From assembly GCF_000306255.2 (NCBI RefSeq), contig NZ_AKWY02000034.1:62001-126000 (forward strand): a stretch of DNA of 64,000 nt, read 5' to 3'. The notes under the pieces are model-generated. The model worked only from the letters and a program-made list of their open reading frames with translations. It ran no database searches and was not told the DNA's origin. Each line of letters starts with the position of its first letter. Within the stretch, counting starts at the first letter, position 1. Shown piece by piece: positions 51,350 to 64,000 of this stretch. A program made the position numbers and the translations under genes. The stretch is from Leptospira noguchii serovar Panama str. CZ214 (GTDB lineage: Bacteria > Spirochaetota > Leptospiria > Leptospirales > Leptospiraceae).

Positions 51350-51997
51350 ATGAGAATTGATTTTACAGTGGCAAAAAAGATTTTAGAATTTTATCTAATT
51401 GTACAATGTCTGATTTTTACTTTTGCGCTTTATTCAGAAAGTAAATTAGAAATTTCTAAAATCTTTAAATCTTCTCGAGACGAACTTGAACTTGACTCCG
51501 TTGATAAATTTTTTTCTGAACATAACGAATATATTTCCAACGGTTTTGACTTTCCAGTGGGGAAACCAAGCGCAAAGGGTTATATAGACAAACAACCTTT
51601 TGGAAAAAATTTTCATCTAGGTGAGGATTGGAATGCGGTTGGTAGAAACGACTATGGAGATCCGGTTTATGCGGTTTCACATGGAATCGTGAAATTTATA
51701 GGTGACGAAGGTCCAGGTTGGGGATCTGTAATTATGATTACTCATCTACTTCCTAACGGAAAAAGAATTAATTCTCTTTATGCACATCTTTCTAAGATAA
51801 ACGTCTCTAAAGGGGATCGAATTAAAAAAGGCAAAATGATCGGTAGAATTGGTGACGCCAATGGTCGTTACGGACCACATCTTCACTTCGAAATGAGGGA
51901 TGATTTCTTTCTTTCGACCGGGCCTGGTTATAGTAGAAATACTTCTGGCTATCTCAATCCAAAAGTATTTATCCGTAAAAATCGAAAATTGAAATGA
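51350..51997 (+). CDS. M23 family metallopeptidase
   Basis: 215 residues with an N-terminal hydrophobic segment (FYLIVQCLIFTFALYS). Zinc ligands are present: HLGEDW (H and D), YAHLSKINVSKGDRIKKG and GPHLHFEMRD (HxH). A peptidoglycan endopeptidase of the LytM type acting in the periplasm is the likely role. It is a second M23 protein in this window; the two have different N-termini and only the catalytic core in common. Confidence 0.87.
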   Translation: MRIDFTVAKKILEFYLIVQCLIFTFALYSESKLEISKIFKSSRDELELDSVDKFFSEHNEYISNGFDFPVGKPSAKGYIDKQPFGKNFHLGEDWNAVGRNDYGDPVYAVSHGIVKFIGDEGPGWGSVIMITHLLPNGKRINSLYAHLSKINVSKGDRIKKGKMIGRIGDANGRYGPHLHFEMRDDFFLSTGPGYSRNTSGYLNPKVFIRKNRKLK

Positions 51998-52667
51998 GTA
52001 TAAAAATTTTCCCCTACAGAAAAGAACTTTTGTGAAATGTTTTGTCGCGAAACCAGAAGAAGGTTTCAAGTGCCCTGAATTTTTCTCAGCGTTTTTCACA
52101 AAACTTTGCAAATGTGAGAACTACTGGTCGTATTCTGGATTTGTAATAGTTCCCACATTTTTAAACTATAGAGAATATGAATTCGGTTGAAGAAAGAGTT
52201 TTCTAAAAGTATGAGTTCCTACAATTTTAGAATTTGTTCGTAAAATCATGATTTGTAATAGTTTCCACATTTTTAAACTATAGAGTATATGAATTCGGTT
52301 GAAGAAAGAGTTTTCTAAAAGTATGAGTTCCTACAATTTTAGAATTTGTTCGTAAAATCGTGATTTGTAATAGTTCCCACATTTTAGGAATCAGTCTTCA
52401 AAATCCAGATTCCAATTTTTTTTTTTCAGAAAAATGAATCATGGCCGAACTCACGTTAAAGATAAGTATTCAAACTCAACATTCCCAGATTTGTGATAAA
52501 AAGTTGCTTTCCTATTGGATTTTGATTTTTGTAATAAATATCATACCAAACGTTATGAATAAAAGAATGTCGATCGAATCGATTTCTGAGATTCTTTGAA
52601 AAATCAAATTGACAGTATATGCTTGAACCGTTTCCGTTTGGTTCTGAAATATAGAAACAGGAAATCC
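51998..52667. other. Intergenic with a tandem 112-bp repeat
   Basis: 670 bp; the repeat (52138-52384) fills the centre. GAACTCACGT at 52447-52456 lies between it and the next barrel gene. Short minus-strand frames across 52456-52784 are not credible. Confidence 0.5.
52138..52384. repeat. Tandem repeat, period 112 bp, two copies and a partial third
   Basis: Unit starts GATTTGTAATAGT at 52138, 52250 and 52362. Each unit contains the dispersed GTTCCCACA motif (GTTTCCACA in the second) and, later, GAGTTCCTACAATTTTAG. The two full units differ at only a few positions, so the duplication is recent. Confidence 0.85.
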
Positions 52668-54206
<1,539 letters not shown>

Positions 54207-54213
54207 GGAAATC

Positions 54214-54897
<684 letters not shown>

Positions 54898-55588
54898 TAA
54901 ATTGGGAGGCCAAAAAGTTTTATGGGCTTAATCTTAATGGAAGTTTGTATTAAAACTTCTCGGTTGATAAAAAATTAGGCGAGTGTTTGTGTGGAAACTA
55001 TTACCTTTCACTTTGGAAGAATCGTTCAAGAGTTTAAAATTGGATAAAAAGTTAAATTTGAAAAAACTCGTTGTATTTTGTTATCGTTACGACGAGAGAT
55101 CGGTATTTTTTAGCTGATTTTTGTTTTAAAATTATACTCTTTTCACTTGTCTTAGAGAAAGGGTTTCGTATAACGGATTTTAACTTTCTAAAATAACGTG
55201 CGTTAATGCGCAGGGATCGATGCGCCGTTAATAAATTGTAATTAAAGACTAAATGTTGTATTACGTTTTTTTCATACAATTTATTAACCCGAACGGAGAG
55301 GCTTACCTTTGGCAAGCCGGATTCACCCAGATTTTCTTACGTTAAACTCAAGTTAAAATAAGATCTTTGAAAAATTTGGATCTTGTTTTATACAATAATC
55401 CATCATATTCTCCGGTTTATGAAAAAGATTTTTAGGGCGATTTTAGAATTTAGGAAGCTTTTGAGTATTTTACCGAAAATGGAAAGATTGTTAGATGAGT
55501 TTTTTAGAATATACTTAAAATAGTATATTTTATTTTGTTAACGTAGATTGATTCTGATGAAGAATCGTAAATTCTTGGTTCTAAAAAT
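54898..55588. other. Intergenic with a short form of the structured element
   Basis: 691 bp, no supported gene. The element lies at 55192-55354. A minus-strand frame at 55052-55315 overlaps it and has no recognisable content. Confidence 0.5.
55192..55354 (+). repeat. Structured intergenic element, copy 3 (short form)
   Basis: Keeps AATAACG, GGGATCGATG, the inverted repeat GTTAATAAATTGTA (55227-55240) / TACAATTTATTAAC (55275-55288, a perfect 14-bp stem) and GGATTCACCCAGATTTTCTTACG. It lacks the AAAACGC hairpin block of the other two copies. In the stem a C-G pair of the other copies is replaced by T-A. Confidence 0.7.
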
Positions 55589-57193
55589 ATGAAAAACGAT
55601 AATTCAATTTTAAAATTGCAAAACTTTTCTGTTTCTATTTTTTACAAAGATAAAACGTGGGATTTAAAAAATTTTTACAAATCCTTTTTTACAATTTTTG
55701 TAATTTCTAGATGTATCTTTATTCCCTCTTTCAAAATTTCTGCCCAAGAAAACTTTACGGGTTGTGACAAACCGGAAGCAAGAAAGGATCTTCCGTTTTC
55801 GATCGATAGGGCCAAACAGATGTGTAAAAAAGATCTGGATAATAAGAAAGAAGGTTGGTATCCTACAGGGCTTCCTCTGATCAATTCTGATCCGAACGAA
55901 GGAATAGGCTATGGTGTTAGAGTTTATGGCTATAACAACGGAAAAAAAAGTGATCCGTTTTTTGAATATACTCCGTATAGACTTCGCTTTTTCGCGCAAT
56001 ATTTTAATACGACAAAAAATGCTCAATATCACCAGCTCAGTTTAGATATGCCTTATGTAGCTAATACACAGTGGAGACTTCGTGCAGATGCTTTACTTAC
56101 GATTACTCCTACTACTTTGTACTTTGGAGTAGGAGAATCTACGTTAAAACCTTTGACGTATCACGAACGAAATCAACCAGGCGCGCCACAGATTACGAAT
56201 GGGCAATATGGTTTGCAGGAATCTACGTTTCAATACCAAAGACCCGGAGGTCCGGGAGATCCGATTGAACTTGGAGGTAGGCTTTATTCAGGAGTTCCCT
56301 CTGGTCCTGGGTTTAATGTGACCGATCGTATGTATAACCGTTATACGATCCAAACTCCTCAGTTGAATTTCAGTACAGAGCGATCTTTTTTTCATGGAAC
56401 TGTAAGACTCGTGGCTGGTTTTAGACTTTCGAATAACATTGTATATGTGAACGACGGAAAATTTGTAAAGTCAATAGACCCGATTTTTGAAGGAACTCCT
56501 TTTAGCAATTCGGGGCAGGTTCCAAACGCTAAAACCAGACTTACTGAAGACGCGGAGGCCGGAAAAATTTTAGGTTATCATGGAGGATTTGTAAACACTG
56601 CTAAGATTGGTTTTGTGTATGATACGAGAGATTTTGAACCAGATCCAAACTCTGGTGTTTTTTTGGAAGGCACTTATGAAAAGGCCTCTAAAACGATTGG
56701 TTCCGATTTTGATTTTCAGAAGTATTTTGGACACGCAAAATTCTTTTACAGCCCGTTTCCGAAGACGTTTGAAAAGTTGGTTTTGGCTTCTAGATTTGGT
56801 TTTGGGATTTCGGATGGGAATGTTCCATTTTTTGAATATAGAAATCTTTGGGGGACGGAAAACACTGTCTCCGGTTTGGGCGGGCTTAGAACTCTTCGGG
56901 GTTACAAACAGGATCGATTTGTGGGACGTGCGATGGGTTTTGGTACGTTGGAACTGCGTTGGAAATTTTGGGCATTTTCAGTCGGGGGAGAATACTTCGC
57001 TTTAAACTTAGTTCCTTTTTGGGATTTTGGTAGGGTTTGGAACGATGAACACAAGGCGGGTTTAACTGATTATAAATATTCTCAGGGTTTAGGTCTTAGA
57101 ATTGCTTGGAATCAAGCGACGATTATCATGATGGATTATGCAGTTTCCAGAGAAGACAAACAACTTTTTGTCAATTTTAGTCACGCGTTCTGA
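55589..57193 (+). CDS. Omp85-type outer-membrane barrel protein, paralogue 3
   Basis: 534 residues. The N-terminus is long before its hydrophobic segment ([21 protein letters not shown], about residues 30-50), so the signal peptide is atypical, or the true start is later. Then [19 protein letters not shown] and a barrel with [17 protein letters not shown] and terminal NFSHAF. It is the closest relative of paralogue 2. The third copy in 9 kb indicates repeated duplication. It is followed by a 47-bp tandem repeat. Confidence 0.83.
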   Translation: MKNDNSILKLQNFSVSIFYKDKTWDLKNFYKSFFTIFVISRCIFIPSFKISAQENFTGCDKPEARKDLPFSIDRAKQMCKKDLDNKKEGWYPTGLPLINSDPNEGIGYGVRVYGYNNGKKSDPFFEYTPYRLRFFAQYFNTTKNAQYHQLSLDMPYVANTQWRLRADALLTITPTTLYFGVGESTLKPLTYHERNQPGAPQITNGQYGLQESTFQYQRPGGPGDPIELGGRLYSGVPSGPGFNVTDRMYNRYTIQTPQLNFSTERSFFHGTVRLVAGFRLSNNIVYVNDGKFVKSIDPIFEGTPFSNSGQVPNAKTRLTEDAEAGKILGYHGGFVNTAKIGFVYDTRDFEPDPNSGVFLEGTYEKASKTIGSDFDFQKYFGHAKFFYSPFPKTFEKLVLASRFGFGISDGNVPFFEYRNLWGTENTVSGLGGLRTLRGYKQDRFVGRAMGFGTLELRWKFWAFSVGGEYFALNLVPFWDFGRVWNDEHKAGLTDYKYSQGLGLRIAWNQATIIMMDYAVSREDKQLFVNFSHAF

Positions 57194-57226
57194 GACAATC
57201 TCAGTGGTAAGATTCTTCCCTGGAAA

Positions 57227-57483
57227 GATTTTGTAATAGTTCCCACATTTTCAGAGTTTAACTGTAAAATTCGGATTTTGTAATAGTTCCCACAAATTCA
57301 GAGTTTAATTGTAGAATTCAGATTTTGTAATAGTTCCCACAAATTCAGAGTTTAACTGTAAAATTCAGATTTTGTAATAGTTCCCACAATTGCAGAGTTT
57401 AACTGTAAAATTCGGATTTTGTAATAGTTCCCACAATTGCAGAGTTTAACTGTAAAATTCGGATTTTGTAATAGTTCCTACAA
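57227..57483. repeat. Tandem repeat, period 47 bp, five copies and a partial sixth
   Basis: Units start GATTTTGTAATAGTTCCCAC at 57227, 57274, 57321, 57368, 57415 and 57462. Each continues with an AGAGTTTAACTGTAAAATTC block. Units differ at a few sites, mostly just after CCCACA (TTTTC, AATTC, AATTGC). It lies between the convergent barrel and nadB genes and ends only 7 bp from the nadB stop. It looks like a variable-number tandem repeat of the kind used to type Leptospira. Confidence 0.93.
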
Positions 57484-57490
57484 TTTCAAA

Positions 57491-59089
<1,599 letters not shown>

Positions 59090-59090
59090 G

Positions 59091-60914
<1,824 letters not shown>

Positions 60915-61846
60915 GTCCTTTCAGAAAATTTTCGGTTCATTCTCTATTGAAATCTCAAAGTGTCAATCTATTTGGAACGTAAGTTTTATCTTATTGATTT
61001 TCGAATTTGGCTGTTCGACTGTTTCCATGCCCGGTTCCGGAAGGTTCGCCTTAGAAATGGTACAAGAACAGGCGATTGTAGAATTCTACGGAACCTCAGA
61101 AGAAAGGGAATCTTCTGTTAAACTGCTTAAATCTAGTTGTAGATCCTTACATCCTGATCGAGCCTTGTCTTGTTATAATCTTTCTGTACTTTTAGCCTCT
61201 TCAAAAAATTATCCAGAAGCATTGGAATATGCGCTTCGAGCCAGAAAAGCAGATCCGTTTGATAGCCTTTATAGGGATCAGGTATTTCAGATTGCGTATC
61301 ATTTGGAGTTAGAACAAGGAGAGGCACTTTCCGTAAACGAAGTGGAAAAGAGATATTTCAGAGCGATTAAAAACTGTAAAGAAGGGAAAAAGAACGAAAC
61401 ACTTTCGGATTTGATCGTACTGGCCGCTTTAAAAGAAATCGGGAAGGAATCCTTACAAAAAGGAATTTTTGCGGAATGTGTGGGAGAATCGGAATCTCTG
61501 GTTCACTTAAAACCAAATGAAGTAAATTATATAAAAGAATATTATAAATTTCTAGAGAATTCACATCCGTATCGAGAAGTTTGGGACGTTAGCGGAACGG
61601 TACGTAGACAAACCTTAGAAAAGATGCAAATCCCAAACCAGGAAGTTACAAAAACTTGGAAGGAATTTAGACAATCTGTAAAATCTAAAAATAAAGTACA
61701 GGCAATAGAACACTTAAAAAAGTTCAAAGAAAGCCTGGAAAAGGTTTCTCAAAAGAGCCAACACTCTAAAAATTTGGCACTCAATCTCAAAAAAGCAGCC
61801 TTTTATTTGATTCAAGGGGATCCTAGTTTTGAAGGATTTAGACATC

Positions 61847-63450
<1,604 letters not shown>

Positions 63451-63459
63451 TCTTCTTCT

Positions 63460-64000
63460 TTGACTTTTCCGATTTTGATTCTTGCCGCTCCAACCGGAGC
63501 GGGTAAAACCTCCCTCATTACCGAACTGGATCCTACTCGGTTCGAGATTCTTTCTTTCGATTCCAGACAGATTTATAAAGAAATGCCAATTGGAACCGCG
63601 GCTCCCACAAAAGAGCAGCAGTCAAAAATTTGTCATCATCTCGTAGAAGTGTTATCTCCTAAGGAAAGTATAGACGCTGGACTTTACAATCGAATGGCGG
63701 AAGAGGCTTTGCAAAAAGTTTTAAATTCCGGTAAAATTCCGGTTCTTACTGCGGGCACAGGCTTTTATCTAAAGGCGTTTTTGTTTGGAATGTTTCCAGT
63801 ACCAGATATCAGTGTTTCCGTTCGAGAACGGGTTCTTTCTATGAATCTAGAAGAAAAAAAGATTCTTTTAAATGACTTAGATCCGGAGGCTTTGGATAAA
63901 ATATTTTCAGGGGACGATTATAGATTGGGTAGGGCTTTAGAAGTCAATTTGATGGGAGAGAAATGGTCCCGTTTGAAAATTGATCCAAATACTTCTGCGA
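63460..64000 (+). CDS. miaA: tRNA dimethylallyltransferase (3' end outside window)
   Basis: Isopentenylates A37 of tRNAs reading UNN codons. The P-loop APTGAGKTS is near the N-terminus, then the family motifs [31 protein letters not shown] and [14 protein letters not shown] read it from TTG 63460, preceded by GGAAGAG in the end of the FYDLN gene; the upstream stop of that gene is in the same frame, so the start cannot lie earlier. About 180 of some 300 residues are visible. Confidence 0.92.
   Translation, partial: MTFPILILAAPTGAGKTSLITELDPTRFEILSFDSRQIYKEMPIGTAAPTKEQQSKICHHLVEVLSPKESIDAGLYNRMAEEALQKVLNSGKIPVLTAGTGFYLKAFLFGMFPVPDISVSVRERVLSMNLEEKKILLNDLDPEALDKIFSGDDYRLGRALEVNLMGEKWSRLKIDPNTSA

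Noticed and set aside
55052..55315. 87-residue minus-strand frame
   Set aside because: It overlaps the structured element and has no recognisable content.
57227..57483. Regular repeats considered as a CRISPR array
   Set aside because: The 47-bp units are contiguous, the whole unit is repeated and there are no unique spacers, no leader and no cas genes nearby.

Overview
The window looks like chromosome of a pathogenic Leptospira (L. interrogans group or a close relative). I base this on the AT-rich DNA, the large share of signal-peptide proteins and lipoproteins with spirochaete-style lipoboxes (Cys after N, S or G), a FlaA-like periplasmic flagellar sheath protein, Kdo transferase (so LPS is present), a sodium/proton pyrophosphatase, and many TTG or GTG starts. 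The species is inferred, not proven. There is no rRNA, no CRISPR array, no intact insertion sequence and no phage block. It reads as ordinary chromosome with unusually repeat-rich intergenic DNA.

Layout. 1-4.5 kb: the end of tsaD, pssA, then a leftward pair of exported proteins (a periplasmic protein and a probable outer-membrane barrel). 4.7-9.1 kb: one rightward operon behind a strong promoter (small protein, radC, a Wzm/Wzt-type polysaccharide exporter), followed by UDP-glucose dehydrogenase. 9.5-12.5 kb: leftward murF, purE, purK. 12.7-14.4 kb: a GH13 glucosidase. 15.2-16.4 kb: three tandem TRL-family lipoproteins. 17.1-20.9 kb: a TPR protein divergent from the membrane pyrophosphatase hppA, then a small membrane protein. 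21.7-29.7 kb: membrane and envelope proteins, waaA, a HAD protein, a FlaA-like protein, yggS and proC. 30.5 kb: a single initiator tRNA. 30.8-41.3 kb: a diguanylate cyclase, an aspartyl-protease lipoprotein with mnmA, an ATP-grasp/FMN-oxidase fusion, a PilZ-like protein, an RluA-type pseudouridine synthase and NhaC. 41.5-57.2 kb: a surface-protein zone with two M23 peptidases, a 1,224-residue Ig/FG-GAP lipoprotein, a GNAT enzyme, three paralogous Omp85-type barrels and a DUF1566 lipoprotein. 57.5-64 kb: nadB-ctpA, a TPR lipoprotein, pdxJ, a FYDLN-type zinc protein and the start of miaA.

The functional themes are envelope building (pssA, murF, waaA, sugar export, Omp85 barrels), tRNA modification (tsaD, mnmA, miaA, RluA family), PLP and NAD metabolism (pdxJ, yggS, nadB), ion energetics (hppA, nhaC) and c-di-GMP signalling (GGDEF enzyme, PilZ-like protein).

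The most interesting content lies outside the standard genes. (1) A roughly 100-bp inverted-repeat, MITE-like element occurs four times, and three copies lie in or against the 5' end of reading frames, where they supply start codons or N-terminal residues. (2) A longer structured intergenic element occurs three times with a conserved inverted repeat that shows a compensatory base-pair change; one copy has expanded by a 102-bp tandem repeat. (3) Two other tandem arrays have periods of 47 and 112 bp. (4) A single protein fuses an ATP-grasp ligase to an FMN alpha-hydroxyacid oxidase. (5) A lipoprotein carries two retropepsin-like halves in one chain.
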